NCBI GenBank assembly: GCA_002835675.1
Contig: PIZR01000005.1
Coordinates: 186,001-250,000 of the forward strand
Length of the DNA stretch: 64,000 nt
Direction: 5' to 3'
Source of the DNA: Bacillus sp. BA3
GTDB taxonomy: Bacteria; Bacillota; Bacilli; Bacillales; DSM-1321
The stretch's first letter is position 1; each line of letters begins with the position of its first letter. The notes beneath the pieces were generated by a model. That model was not told the DNA's origin. It did no database searches and was given only the letters and a program-made list of their open reading frames with translations. The position numbers were made by a program, and so were the translations under genes. This document shows, piece by piece, positions 21,932-32,216 of this stretch.

Positions 21932-24609
21932 TGGAGTTCAAGGAAATGAATAATCAAGAAATGGAGAAAGCGCTTCAAACAAACGTTACACACGGTTTGG
22001 ACGATGATGAAGTAAAGGACAGGCTGCGAAAGCATGGCTTTAACGAATTGAAGGAAGGGGAAAAACAGTCTGCCATTCTTTTATTCTTCGCCCAATTCAA
22101 AGATTTCATGGTCATCGTTTTACTTGCCGCGACATTGGTCTCCGGGATATTGGGTGAATATATCGATGCGATTGCCATCATGGCGATTGTTTTTTTGAAT
22201 GGATTACTTGGTTTTTTTCAAGAACGGAAGGCAGAAAAATCCTTGGATGCCCTAAAGGAAATGGCAGCGCCGCAAGTTAACGTGCTTCGAGATGGACAGT
22301 GGCTGAAGATCCCATCGAAGGAAGTCGTTGTGGGGGATATCCTGAAGTTTTCGAGCGGTGACCGAATTGGTGCCGATTTACGGATCGTCGACCATTCAAG
22401 CCTTGAAATAGAAGAGTCTGCACTTACCGGAGAGTCACTCCCGGCCGTTAAATGTTCCGATCCATTGATGAATGAAGTCGAAGGTATCGGTGATCAGGAA
22501 AATATGGCTTTTATGGGAACGATGGTGACAAGAGGAAATGGAGTCGGAATCGTAACCGCTACGGGTATGAATACGGCGATGGGCAAGATTGCGGATCTCC
22601 TGCAGACTGCAGAAACAAAAGAAACACCGCTTCAGCGGAGGTTGGAGCAGTTAGGCAAAATTTTGATCGTCACGGCTTTAATATTAACTGTAATTGTAGT
22701 CCTGACTGGTGTCATTCAAGGGCATGACCTCTATACGATGTTTTTGGCCGGGGTATCATTGGCTGTTGCAGCGATTCCCGAAGGCTTGCCAGCCATTGTG
22801 ACCGTAGCCTTGTCTTTAGGCGTTCAGCGTATGATCAAACAAAAAGCGATTGTCCGCAAGCTTCCTGCTGTAGAAACGCTAGGCTGCGCAACGGTGATTT
22901 GCTCAGATAAGACAGGAACACTGACCCAAAACAAAATGACGGTGACGAAGGTTTGGAGTGGAGGGAAAACTTGGGATGTCAGCGGTACTGGTTATAAACC
23001 TGTCGGAGAGTTTTCTTTAGAGGGAGTTTCAGTTGCCCCGAGAAACCATAATGCATTGCTGCAAATAATTACATTCGGCATGCTCTGTAACAAAGCTGAG
23101 TTAAAGGAGAATGGTAAACAATATATTTTAGACGGTGATCCGACAGAAGGGGCGATGTTGGTCGCGGCAATGAAAGCAGGGTTGACAAGGGAACACCTGT
23201 CTAAGGGGTTTACGATAGTGAAGGAGTTTCCATTTGACTCGAGCCGCAAAATGATGAGTGTCATAGTGAAGGATGATAAGGATAATCATTTTGTAATTGC
23301 AAAAGGGGCCCCTGACGTATTGATCGCCCAGTCCGATACGATTCTTTGGGAAGGCAGGTCGGAAATATTAAATCGGGAGAGTAAGGAAAGGGTACAGCAG
23401 GATATGAATGAGCTTGCCTCACAGGCACTTCGAATGATTGCCGTTGGATATAAACCCCTTCCGAAAGGAACGATTTTGCTTCATGAAACCGAAGCTGAGC
23501 GCAATTTGACCTTCATGGGGCTGCAGGGCATGATCGATCCCCCGCGTCCGGAGGTGAAGCAGGCTGTTAAGGAATGCAGGGATGCCGGGATCAAAACTGT
23601 CATGATTACTGGCGACCATGTAATAACCGCAAAGGCAATAGCTAAAGAACTTGGTATTTTAAAAGGAAAAGACCGTGTACTTGAAGGACGGCAATTGGCG
23701 GACATGGATGTCGGGGAACTTGAGGAAGTTGTTGAAAGTGTTTCGGTATTTGCCCGCGTTTCCCCGGAACATAAGTTGAAAATCGTAAAAGCCTTGCAAA
23801 ATAAAGGACATGTCGTTGCAATGACAGGGGATGGAGTCAATGATGCCCCTGCAATAAAATCAGCGGATATTGGTATATCCATGGGCATCACGGGTACTGA
23901 TGTCGCGAAGGAAGCTTCTTCCTTGATATTGGTTGATGATAATTTTGCCACAATTAAATCGGCCATCAAAGAAGGCAGGAATATTTATGAAAACATCAGG
24001 AAGTTCATCCGTTATCTGCTTGCTTCCAATGTGGGGGAGATCTTGGTCATGTTTTTTGCGATGCTATGTGCATTGCCTTTACCTTTGATACCAATCCAGA
24101 TCTTATTCGTGAACCTTGTGACTGACGGACTGCCCGCGATGGCGTTGGGTCTGGATGCCGCCGAAGAAGATGTAATGAAAAGAAATCCAAGAAATGCCAA
24201 TGAAGGTGTTTTTGGAAGAGGGCTTGGCTGGAAGATCATTTCACGCGGTTTTCTGATCGGGGTTTCAACATTGATCGCATTTTATGTTGTATATCGTGCA
24301 AATCCCGAAAACCTTGCATATGCACAAACGATTGCGTTCGCTACCTTGGTATTGGCTCAGCTTATACATGTATTCGATTGCCGAAGTGAACGTTCGATCT
24401 TCTCGAGAAATCCATTCGGTAACCTTTATCTAGTGGGGGCGGTATTATCCTCCCTATTATTGATGGTAGCCGTCATGTATGTGCAGCCTTTACAAACAAT
24501 CTTTCACACGGTACCGATTTCGGGAAGGGATTGGCTATTAGTAATAGGAATGGCATCCATTCCAACTTTTTTACTGGCTGGAACCTTTTTAGCAAGAAAA
24601 GCACAATGA
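21931..24609 (+). CDS. yloB: P2A-type calcium-transporting ATPase (YloB)
   Basis: An 892-residue SERCA-like P-type ATPase that pumps Ca2+ across the cytoplasmic membrane. N-terminal actuator region, TGES loop in EESALTGESLPA, phosphorylation site Asp326 in CSDKTGTLTQNK, nucleotide domain, and hinge TGDGVNDAPA are all intact. M4 has the PEGLP calcium motif and M6 has NLVTDGLPAMALG. About ten membrane helices. B. subtilis YloB is 890 residues and is linked to spore Ca2+. ATG 21931 is chosen over the adjacent TTG 21928. AAAGGG at 21911-21916 is 14 bases away, so initiation may be weak or coupled to the short upstream ORF. Confidence 0.94.
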   Translation: MEFKEMNNQEMEKALQTNVTHGLDDDEVKDRLRKHGFNELKEGEKQSAILLFFAQFKDFMVIVLLAATLVSGILGEYIDAIAIMAIVFLNGLLGFFQERKAEKSLDALKEMAAPQVNVLRDGQWLKIPSKEVVVGDILKFSSGDRIGADLRIVDHSSLEIEESALTGESLPAVKCSDPLMNEVEGIGDQENMAFMGTMVTRGNGVGIVTATGMNTAMGKIADLLQTAETKETPLQRRLEQLGKILIVTALILTVIVVLTGVIQGHDLYTMFLAGVSLAVAAIPEGLPAIVTVALSLGVQRMIKQKAIVRKLPAVETLGCATVICSDKTGTLTQNKMTVTKVWSGGKTWDVSGTGYKPVGEFSLEGVSVAPRNHNALLQIITFGMLCNKAELKENGKQYILDGDPTEGAMLVAAMKAGLTREHLSKGFTIVKEFPFDSSRKMMSVIVKDDKDNHFVIAKGAPDVLIAQSDTILWEGRSEILNRESKERVQQDMNELASQALRMIAVGYKPLPKGTILLHETEAERNLTFMGLQGMIDPPRPEVKQAVKECRDAGIKTVMITGDHVITAKAIAKELGILKGKDRVLEGRQLADMDVGELEEVVESVSVFARVSPEHKLKIVKALQNKGHVVAMTGDGVNDAPAIKSADIGISMGITGTDVAKEASSLILVDDNFATIKSAIKEGRNIYENIRKFIRYLLASNVGEILVMFFAMLCALPLPLIPIQILFVNLVTDGLPAMALGLDAAEEDVMKRNPRNANEGVFGRGLGWKIISRGFLIGVSTLIAFYVVYRANPENLAYAQTIAFATLVLAQLIHVFDCRSERSIFSRNPFGNLYLVGAVLSSLLLMVAVMYVQPLQTIFHTVPISGRDWLLVIGMASIPTFLLAGTFLARKAQ

Positions 24610-24626
24610 TATATGATATAATCTTT

Positions 24627-24665
24627 AAGGTGGTAGAGTCTTGCTCTATTGCCTTTTTATTTTTG
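24627..24665 (+). terminator. Terminator after the calcium ATPase gene
   Basis: AAGGTGGTAGAG (24627-24638) pairs with CTCTATTGCCTT (24644-24655), including three G-U wobbles, followed by TTTATTTTTG. It isolates the ATPase from the yloC transcript. Confidence 0.85.
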
Positions 24666-24709
24666 TAGTATTTTATTTGTGAGCTAAAGTTTTCGTGCTG
24701 TAGCTAATA

Positions 24710-24715
24710 TATAAT
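24710..24715 (+). promoter_or_regulatory. Possible -10 element upstream of yloC
   Basis: A perfect TATAAT stands 50 bases before the yloC start, after the terminator at 24627-24665. No good -35 is seen 16-18 bases upstream, so this is only a candidate for the promoter of the yloC-remA-gmk-rpoZ set. Confidence 0.35.
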
Positions 24716-24764
24716 GAATGTTAAAGGCTAAATTACTACATTATGTTTGATAGGATGTGGAACC

Positions 24765-25640
24765 ATGGTTACCAGTATGACGGGCTATGGAAGAGAAGAA
24801 GCGGAAAACGAACAGGTCAAGGTTTTTGCTGAAATTAAGACCGTGAACCATCGTTTTTGTGAATATACGATTCGAATGCCGCGCCAGCTTTTGGTTTTGG
24901 AAGAAAAGGTGAAGAAGAAGGCGAACCAATACATAAGAAGGGGACGGGTGGAAATCTTCATTACAGTTGAAGGTGAGAGCCTGGTTTCCAAAAAGGTGAA
25001 GATCGATTGGGATCTTGCTGATCAATATGTGGGGTTGATGGAAGAAGTCAAGGGAAAATACAATCTGGAAAGTTCCATTACATTACAGGATATGCTGCAA
25101 CTTGAATCGATTTTCATAACGGAGGAAGTACCTGCGGTTCCTGCCGATTTGGAATCCCTGTTATTGAAGGCTGTCACGGGGGCATTGGAAAATCTGAAAA
25201 CAATGCGGAATCTGGAAGGTCAGGAACTGGCCTTGGACATGAAACGCCAGCTTGAAAAGTTTGGTGAGATTGTAGCAGGGGTCAAAATGCATGCACCTTC
25301 AGTCGTCGAAAAATATAAAGCCCGCTTGGAAATCAAACTGGCAGAGTTGACTGAAGGATTGATCGAGGATAGCCGCATTGTGACAGAAGCGGCCATTTTT
25401 GCAGATAAATGTGATATAAATGAAGAACTGACCAGACTCGATAGCCATGTACAGCAATTTTCAAGGACGCTTACCCATAGTGAACCAATTGGAAGGAAAC
25501 TCGACTTCCTTGTCCAGGAAATGAATAGGGAAGTCAATACGATTGGATCAAAGGCAAATGATTCGGCCATTACCAAAGAAGTGGTGGAAATGAAAAGTCT
25601 GCTTGAAAAATTAAAAGAACAGGTTCAAAATATCGAGTAG
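24765..25640 (+). CDS. yloC: YicC/YloC-family endoribonuclease
   Basis: A 291-residue protein of the YicC family, whose members have been reported as endoribonucleases acting on RNA. The N-terminal SMTGYGR motif, the VNHRFCEYTIRMPR segment and the C-terminal signature GRKLDFLVQEMNREVNTIGSKAND are all present, and the middle is predicted helical. ATG 24765 gives MVTSMTGYGRE as in Bacillus. The frame extends 6 codons upstream from a TTG without a good ribosome site. It precedes remA and gmk, the order seen in Bacillus. Confidence 0.88.
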   Translation: MVTSMTGYGREEAENEQVKVFAEIKTVNHRFCEYTIRMPRQLLVLEEKVKKKANQYIRRGRVEIFITVEGESLVSKKVKIDWDLADQYVGLMEEVKGKYNLESSITLQDMLQLESIFITEEVPAVPADLESLLLKAVTGALENLKTMRNLEGQELALDMKRQLEKFGEIVAGVKMHAPSVVEKYKARLEIKLAELTEGLIEDSRIVTEAAIFADKCDINEELTRLDSHVQQFSRTLTHSEPIGRKLDFLVQEMNREVNTIGSKANDSAITKEVVEMKSLLEKLKEQVQNIE

Positions 25641-25693
25641 TCGGTTTATGATGAACCTAACAAGGTGACAATAGGTATGAATGGGGGACAAAA

Positions 25694-25957
25694 ATGTCAA
25701 TTAAGCTCATTAATATTGGTTTTGGGAATATCGTTTCCGCAAACCGGATCGTATCCATCGTGAGCCCTGAATCGGCTCCGATCAAAAGGATCATCCAAGA
25801 TGCCCGAGACCGCGGATCCTTAATAGATGCTACATATGGTAGAAGGACTAGGGCCGTTATAATTACAGACAGCGACCATGTTATCTTATCTGCCGTTCAA
25901 CCGGAAACGGTTGCCGCACGGCTTCAAGATAGAGATGACAGCGTAGAAGAGGGGTAA
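25694..25957 (+). CDS. remA: Biofilm matrix regulator RemA
   Basis: An 87-residue RemA (DUF370), a ring-forming DNA-binding protein that activates matrix and osmoprotection genes in B. subtilis. The conserved opening [30 protein letters not shown] (shown in parts: [17 protein letters not shown]) and the [10 protein letters not shown] segment holding the DNA-contacting arginines are intact. GGGGGA precedes the ATG. It lies 10 bases before gmk, and cotranscription is likely. Confidence 0.94.
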   Translation: MSIKLINIGFGNIVSANRIVSIVSPESAPIKRIIQDARDRGSLIDATYGRRTRAVIITDSDHVILSAVQPETVAARLQDRDDSVEEG

Positions 25958-25961
25958 CTGA

Positions 25962-26582
<621 letters not shown>

Positions 26583-26585
26583 ATT

Positions 26586-26792
26586 ATGTTATATCCATCA
26601 ATTGATTCTCTATTACTTAAAATCGATTCAAAATACTCACTTGTATCAGTGGCAGCTAAGCGTGCCAGGGAAATGCAAATTAAAGATAATTGCCTCATAA
26701 CGAAACCGGTTTCCCATAAATCAGTAGGTCGTGCCCTTGAAGAGATTCATTCCGGTAAATTGACTTACGATAATTCTTACGAGGAAAACTAA
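26586..26792 (+). CDS. rpoZ: RNA polymerase omega subunit
   Basis: A 68-residue omega subunit. It begins [20 protein letters not shown], followed by the [10 protein letters not shown] helix that latches the beta' subunit. GGAGGCGG at the end of gmk serves as ribosome site. The gene is in the standard gmk-rpoZ-coaBC order. The length matches B. subtilis (67). Confidence 0.95.
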   Translation: MLYPSIDSLLLKIDSKYSLVSVAAKRAREMQIKDNCLITKPVSHKSVGRALEEIHSGKLTYDNSYEEN

Positions 26793-26816
26793 AAGAACAC
26801 ATAGCTTGACCTATCG

Positions 26817-26896
26817 GGCCTGACACCCTAAAGCAAACAGGAGCGTTACATTTGGAAAGTGCTTCCTTCCTGCGGCCAAGGTGTCAGGCCTGTTTG
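26817..26896. repeat. Long structured inverted repeat between rpoZ and coaBC
   Basis: GGCCTGACACC (26817-26827) and GGTGTCAGGCC (26880-26890) are perfect 11-base arms 52 bases apart. Inside the left loop CAAACAGG can instead pair with CCTGTTTG (26889-26896), which shares the CC of the first right arm. A small GGAA/TTCC hairpin lies in the middle. T residues after the right arm are interrupted (TGTTTGTTTTGG), so it is at best a weak terminator. Similar TGACACC/GGTGTCA arms recur in intergenic regions of some Bacillus genomes, so a dispersed repeat is possible. Confidence 0.6.
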
Positions 26897-27052
26897 TTTT
26901 GGTTTTAATAAAGTCCGGAAGTCATTGATGAAGCAGGCAGAGGTATGGAATGTTTAGGAAGATCCATATGTTATTGCGCATTTCAAATGAAATTTCTTCG
27001 GTTTTCCGTCATAATTAGAAGAAAATAGAATGTATAGTTAGGGGAAATTTGC

Positions 27053-28261
27053 ATGCTTATCGATAAAAAAGTACTTCTTTGTGTCACCGGCGGGATTGCT
27101 GTATATAAGGCTGCTGCCCTGACAAGTAAATTAACTCAGGAAGGTGCACATGTTAAAGTGATCATGAGTGAATCGGCACGTGAATTCGTGACGCCGCTCA
27201 CCTTTCAAGCACTTTCGAGAAATGATGTGTATACAGATACTTTTGATGAGAAGGATTCATCAGTCATTGCCCACATCGACTTGGCTGATTGGGCAGATAT
27301 CATCCTGTTGGCTCCAGCTACAGCGAATGTCATCGGAAAGGTAGCCAATGGAATCGCGGATGATATGATTACGACCACACTTCTGGCAACGGAAGCGCCT
27401 GTCTGGGTTGCGCCGGCAATGAACGTGCACATGTACGCCCACCCAGCGGTTCAGAAAAATATGGAGACACTTCGTTCGTTTGGATATCAATTCATTGAAC
27501 CGGGTGAAGGGTATTTGGCCTGCGGGTATGTAGGGAAAGGGCGATTGGAGGAACCGGAAACAATCGTGGAACATCTTAATCGATATTTCGATGAACGTAA
27601 ATCACACCAACAGCCTCTTAAAGGAAAGAAATATTTGATAACGGCAGGACCGACTCGCGAAGCAATCGATCCCGTGCGTTACGTAACGAATCATTCCAGC
27701 GGCAAAATGGGCTATGCCCTAGCCGAAAAGGCAATTGAAATGGGCGCTGAGGTGACATTGATCACTGGCCCAGTGAACTTGTCACCGCCCTCCAAGGCCA
27801 AAGTAATACCAGTGGTATCAGCAGCAGATATGTATGATGCGGTATTCGATCAGTTCGATTCCAGTGACGTCGTAATCATGACCGCTGCAGTGGCGGACTA
27901 TAAACCGAAGATTTATCATGATCAAAAGATGAAAAAGCAGCCAGGGGAAAATGTGATGGAATTTGAACGGACCAAGGATATCCTCATGGAACTCGGTGAA
28001 AATAAAACTCATCAGTTCTTGGTAGGCTTTGCGGCTGAAACGAACAATGTTGAAGAATACGCAAGAGGGAAATTAGCCAAAAAGAATGCAGATATGATCG
28101 TTGCCAATAATGTTACCGCCCCAGGGGCAGGATTTGGAACGGATACGAACATCGTGACTATTTACAATAAAGATGGAAGTGCGACCGAACTTCCAAAAAT
28201 GAGTAAAGCGGATATAGCTAAAAGCATCCTGGCAGAAGTATCTCGCATGCAAAAGGAATGA
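27053..28261 (+). CDS. coaBC: Bifunctional phosphopantothenoylcysteine decarboxylase/synthase
   Basis: A 402-residue two-domain enzyme of coenzyme A synthesis. The N-terminal CoaC flavin domain (about 1-185) decarboxylates phosphopantothenoylcysteine. It has the VIAHIDLADWAD histidine motif, PAMNVHMY and catalytic Cys157 in LACGYVGKGRL. The C-terminal CoaB domain (about 190-400) ligates cysteine to phosphopantothenate and shows TAGPTREAIDPVRYVTNHSSGKMG (in parts: ITAGPTREAID, NHSSGKMG) and a conserved Lys near the VGFAAET strand. GGGGAAA precedes the ATG. Next is priA, 6 bases away. Confidence 0.96.
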   Translation: MLIDKKVLLCVTGGIAVYKAAALTSKLTQEGAHVKVIMSESAREFVTPLTFQALSRNDVYTDTFDEKDSSVIAHIDLADWADIILLAPATANVIGKVANGIADDMITTTLLATEAPVWVAPAMNVHMYAHPAVQKNMETLRSFGYQFIEPGEGYLACGYVGKGRLEEPETIVEHLNRYFDERKSHQQPLKGKKYLITAGPTREAIDPVRYVTNHSSGKMGYALAEKAIEMGAEVTLITGPVNLSPPSKAKVIPVVSAADMYDAVFDQFDSSDVVIMTAAVADYKPKIYHDQKMKKQPGENVMEFERTKDILMELGENKTHQFLVGFAAETNNVEEYARGKLAKKNADMIVANNVTAPGAGFGTDTNIVTIYNKDGSATELPKMSKADIAKSILAEVSRMQKE

Positions 28262-28267
28262 TGTCAT

Positions 28268-30679
28268 ATGGATATAGCATCCGTCATCGTGGATGTACCT
28301 GCTAAACAAACGGATCGAGAATTCGACTATCGCATACCTGAAAAGTGGAGCCAAGTCATCAAACCCGGAATGCGGGTCATCGTCCCGTTCGGCCCAAGAA
28401 TGGTTCAGGGATTCGTCACAGGCTTAAAAGCTAAAAGCGACTTTGCGAAATTACGCAATATAAAAGAACCAATGGATTTGGAGTCCATCCTTAATGATGA
28501 ATTGCTTCAGCTGGGTGACTGGTTGACCAAAGAGGCGATGTGTTTTAAAATTTCAGCGCTACAGGCCATGCTTCCGGCAGCGATGAAAGCAAAGTATGAA
28601 AAAGTGATCAAAGTCGTTGAAGATAAAAAGGATCAGCTGCCTCCATTCATTCAAAACCTTTTCGGGAAAAATGATTCAATATCTTGGAAAGACGTGATTG
28701 AAGGGGAGAACGCTTCACTTTTCCAAAAGGAAATGCAAAATGGCAATCTTGAGCTCGTATATAATGTGAAAAACCGACTTAATAAGAAGACAGTCCGTGT
28801 CATAAAATCTTTACTTTCCCCTGAGGAACTGAAAGAAATGGCATCAGCCATGTCAAGCAATGCAAAAAAACAACAGGAACTCCTTCAATACTTTATTGAA
28901 CATCAAGAACCCATTCCGTTAAAAGAATTGCTTGAATTGATGAACACATCAAGTGGTACCGTCAAATCCCTAGTGTCAAAAGGGGCCTTGGCGGAAATGG
29001 ATCAAGAAATATACCGTGATCCTTATGAAAACCGTGTTTTCGAAAAATCCACTCCCTTTACACTTACAGCTGAACAAACAACTGCGTTGAAGCCTGTCCA
29101 AGAGAAAATACACCATGATGAACATGATGTTTTCCTTTTATATGGTGTAACCGGAAGCGGGAAGACGGAAGTGTATCTACAGGCTATTGCATCTGTCATT
29201 GAAAAAGGGAAGGAAGCCATCATGCTTGTACCTGAAATCTCCTTAACTCCACAGACGGTGAAGAGGTTTAAGGAAAGGTTTGGGGAGCAGGTAGCTGTCA
29301 TGCATAGCGGTTTATCCGTAGGTGAAAAATATGATGAATGGCGGAAAATTCACCGTAAAGAAGTAAAAGTGGTGGTGGGCGCGCGCTCCGCCGTGTTTGC
29401 TCCTTTTGAAAACCTGGGGCTGGTCATCATTGATGAAGAGCATGAATCCAGCTATAAGCAAGAAGATACGCCAAGGTACCACGCCAGGGACGTAGCCATT
29501 GAAAGAGCAAAATCATATAGGTGTCCGGTTATTCTTGGCAGCGCGACACCTACACTTGAATCTTTTGCGCGAGCCAAGAAAAATGTCTATAAATTATTGA
29601 CACTTAGCCAGAGGATGAATAAAAGTGCGTTGCCAGCAGTGGATATTGTAGATATGCGAGAAGAACTAAGAACCGGAAATCGTTCCATGTTTTCGGAGCT
29701 GCTCTTTACCAAGCTGAAAGACCGGCTTGAGAAGGGGGAGCAAACAGTTCTGATGCTAAATAAAAGGGGACATTCTTCCTTTGTGATGTGCCGAAGCTGC
29801 GGATTGGTCATCAACTGCCCTAATTGTGACATTTCACTCACATATCATCGCTTTAATGATATAATGAAATGCCATTATTGCGGTTTTGAAGAGGGAATGC
29901 CTTCCGCATGCCCTGAATGTGACAGTGAACATATAAGGTTCTTCGGTACAGGCACTCAAAAGGTTGAAGAAGAGCTTGCGAAAATTCTCCCTGAAGCACG
30001 GGTCATACGGATGGATGTTGACACGACGAGTAAGAAGGGTTCACATGAGCGGTTGCTGAATGCCTTTGGTGAAGGGAAGGCCGATATATTGTTAGGCACC
30101 CAAATGATTGCCAAGGGCCTTGATTTTCCTAATATCACCCTTGTTGGAGTCCTTTCAGCTGATACGATGCTGCATCTGCCTGATTTCCGTTCTTCGGAAA
30201 AGACATTCCAGCTGCTGACACAGGTCAGCGGAAGGGCAGGACGTCATCAGCTTCCGGGAGAAGTGGTCATCCAAACCTATACACCTGAGCACTACAGCAT
30301 CGAGCTTTCTGCCTTTCAGGATTATGATGCTTTTTATGAACGGGAGATGCATCTAAGGAGGCAAAGTCATTACCCTCCGTATTATTATGTTGTCCTTATT
30401 ACCGTTTCACATGAAGATTTAATGAAGACAGTGAGTGTCACTGAGAAGATCACGAATTATTTAGGCTCACGATTGAATCGGGATTCTATCGTACTAGGTC
30501 CGGTTGCTTCCCCCATTAGTCGAATCAACAATAGATATCGCTACCAATGTCTGATAAAATACAAACGAGAGCCGGACCTGAATCAGCATTTACGCACACT
30601 TTTGGAGCATTACCAAAAAGAAACCGCTCAGAATCAGCTGCAGATTTCAATAGATTTAAATCCACAGATCATGATGTAA
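28268..30679 (+). CDS. priA: Primosomal protein PriA, replication restart helicase
   Basis: An 803-residue superfamily 2 helicase that binds stalled forks and loads the replisome. Order of parts: N-terminal 3'-DNA-binding domain (about 1-110), winged-helix region, helicase with Walker A GVTGSGKTE and DEEH box, then a zinc-binding insertion with eight cysteines (CRSCG...CPNC, CHYCG...CPEC), helicase C domain (GTQMIAKGLDFPNITLVGV) and a C-terminal domain. The length agrees with B. subtilis PriA. It is followed by a terminator-like hairpin. Confidence 0.97.
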   Translation: MDIASVIVDVPAKQTDREFDYRIPEKWSQVIKPGMRVIVPFGPRMVQGFVTGLKAKSDFAKLRNIKEPMDLESILNDELLQLGDWLTKEAMCFKISALQAMLPAAMKAKYEKVIKVVEDKKDQLPPFIQNLFGKNDSISWKDVIEGENASLFQKEMQNGNLELVYNVKNRLNKKTVRVIKSLLSPEELKEMASAMSSNAKKQQELLQYFIEHQEPIPLKELLELMNTSSGTVKSLVSKGALAEMDQEIYRDPYENRVFEKSTPFTLTAEQTTALKPVQEKIHHDEHDVFLLYGVTGSGKTEVYLQAIASVIEKGKEAIMLVPEISLTPQTVKRFKERFGEQVAVMHSGLSVGEKYDEWRKIHRKEVKVVVGARSAVFAPFENLGLVIIDEEHESSYKQEDTPRYHARDVAIERAKSYRCPVILGSATPTLESFARAKKNVYKLLTLSQRMNKSALPAVDIVDMREELRTGNRSMFSELLFTKLKDRLEKGEQTVLMLNKRGHSSFVMCRSCGLVINCPNCDISLTYHRFNDIMKCHYCGFEEGMPSACPECDSEHIRFFGTGTQKVEEELAKILPEARVIRMDVDTTSKKGSHERLLNAFGEGKADILLGTQMIAKGLDFPNITLVGVLSADTMLHLPDFRSSEKTFQLLTQVSGRAGRHQLPGEVVIQTYTPEHYSIELSAFQDYDAFYEREMHLRRQSHYPPYYYVVLITVSHEDLMKTVSVTEKITNYLGSRLNRDSIVLGPVASPISRINNRYRYQCLIKYKREPDLNQHLRTLLEHYQKETAQNQLQISIDLNPQIMM

Positions 30680-30702
30680 TTGTTTAAGAGATGGATGATT
30701 AC

Positions 30703-30728
30703 CGCGAGCTGTCACAGCTTGCGTTTTT
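30703..30728 (+). terminator. Hairpin with T run after priA
   Basis: CGCGAGC (30703-30709) pairs with GCTTGCG (30717-30723) around TGTCACA, followed by TTTTT at 30724-30728. TATAAT at 30730-30735 comes right after it, so def could have its own promoter, but no clear -35 is seen. Confidence 0.7.
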
Positions 30729-30774
30729 ATATAATGAAGTGCTGTTTTTCATATCTAGGAGGTTACCATTAATT

Positions 30775-31260
30775 TTGGCTATTTTACCGATTGTCTTGTT
30801 TCCTGAAAAAATTTTACAACAAAAATGCGATAAAGTAACAAGTTTTGATAAAAAGTTGGCAAAGCTGTTAAATAACATGTATGAAACGATGGTGGAGGCG
30901 GATGGCGTTGGACTTGCAGCACCTCAGGTTGGCGTGAAAAAGCAAGTGGCCGTCGTTGAAATAGAGGAAGGATCAGGTGCAATCGAACTGATTAATCCGG
31001 AAGTGCTGGAAATGGAAGGCGAACAGACAGGTGTTGAAGGATGCTTGAGCTTCCCGAGTTTATATGGCGAAGTAACGCGTCCATACCGTGTCAAAGTCCG
31101 GGCACAAGACCGAAAAGGATCTTTTTTCGAGATAGAAGCGGAAGATTTCCTTGCAAGGGCCCTTCAGCACGAAATCGACCATCTGCAAGGAGTTTTATTT
31201 ACAAGTAAGGTTTCCCGGTATATTTCGGAAGAAGAGTTAGAAAGGTATGGAGAAGAATGA
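30775..31260 (+). CDS. def: Peptide deformylase
   Basis: A 161-residue metallohydrolase that removes the formyl group from new polypeptides. The three motifs are [17 protein letters not shown] with Cys90, and QHEIDHL with His132, Glu133 and His136. I chose TTG 30775. AGGAGG at 30757-30762 is 12 bases upstream, and the product length fits B. subtilis DefA (160). The open frame further upstream crosses the terminator hairpin and reads as non-homologous sequence. The N-terminus starts [20 protein letters not shown] overlap with fmt. Confidence 0.94.
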   Translation: MAILPIVLFPEKILQQKCDKVTSFDKKLAKLLNNMYETMVEADGVGLAAPQVGVKKQVAVVEIEEGSGAIELINPEVLEMEGEQTGVEGCLSFPSLYGEVTRPYRVKVRAQDRKGSFFEIEAEDFLARALQHEIDHLQGVLFTSKVSRYISEEELERYGEE

Positions 31261-32216
31261 CGAAAATAATATTTATGGGTACACCGGACTTTTCAGTGCC
31301 GGTATTGAAAAGAATCATTGATGAAGGGTATGATGTGATCGCTGTTGTCACACAGCCCGATCGTCCAGTAGGCCGCAAAAAAGTGCTGACGCCGCCTCCA
31401 GTTAAGGTCGAAGCCGAAAAGCATGGGATTCCCGTTTATCAGCCCGAAAAAATCCGTGAAAAAGAAGAACTGGAAAAGATCATCTCCTTGAATGCTGACT
31501 TGGTGGTGACGGCGGCTTTTGGACAAATCCTTCCGAATGAATTGCTGGATGCCCCTAAGTACGGATGTATTAATGTACATGCCTCCCTGCTTCCAGAACT
31601 GCGTGGTGGGGCGCCCATTCATTATTCCATTTTACAGGGGAAAGAAAAGACTGGGATAACCATCATGTATATGGCGGAAAAATTGGATGCCGGTGATATA
31701 TTGACTCAGGCGGAAGTTGCTATCGAAGAACAAGATAATGTCGGAACGCTGCATGATAAATTAAGCAAGATAGGGTCGGATTTACTTGCAGAGACACTTC
31801 CGAAACTTATTAATGAGGAGTTACAGCCGATCAAGCAGGATGAGGCTAGAGCGTCTTTTGCACCTAACATCAAGCGGTCAGAGGAAAGAATCGACTGGTC
31901 GAAATCAGGAGAAGACATCTATAACCATGTACGCGGCCTGAATCCTTGGCCTGTTGCTTATACAACCTTAGAAGGGTCCATTTTGAAGATTTGGCAGGTA
32001 AAGAAACTGGAAGATGGCAATCAGGCTTCGCCGGGCACGGTCATTGATGTACAAAATGATGGTTTCATCGTTTCGACAGGCACTGAGACGGCAATACTGG
32101 TTACAGAACTGCAGCCTTCAGGAAAGAAAAAAATGCCGGCGAAAGATTACTTGCGCGGAGCCGGATCGTTCATTAAAGCAGGCATGAAGTTAGGAGAACA
32201 GAATGAAGCAAACTAA
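31257..32216 (+). CDS. fmt: Methionyl-tRNA formyltransferase
   Basis: A 319-residue enzyme that formylates Met-tRNA(fMet) with 10-formyl-tetrahydrofolate. The N-terminal Rossmann domain begins [15 protein letters not shown] and holds the [17 protein letters not shown] motif with the catalytic Asn-His pair. The C-terminal OB-like domain (about 207-312) includes ARGLNPWP-like [16 protein letters not shown] overlaps the def stop. Pairing def with fmt is the common bacterial order. Confidence 0.97.
   Translation: MTKIIFMGTPDFSVPVLKRIIDEGYDVIAVVTQPDRPVGRKKVLTPPPVKVEAEKHGIPVYQPEKIREKEELEKIISLNADLVVTAAFGQILPNELLDAPKYGCINVHASLLPELRGGAPIHYSILQGKEKTGITIMYMAEKLDAGDILTQAEVAIEEQDNVGTLHDKLSKIGSDLLAETLPKLINEELQPIKQDEARASFAPNIKRSEERIDWSKSGEDIYNHVRGLNPWPVAYTTLEGSILKIWQVKKLEDGNQASPGTVIDVQNDGFIVSTGTETAILVTELQPSGKKKMPAKDYLRGAGSFIKAGMKLGEQNEAN

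Noticed and set aside
24012..24239. Minus-strand ORF opposite the calcium ATPase membrane region
   Set aside because: Short antisense frame opposite conserved M5-M6 coding sequence. No ribosome site or family.
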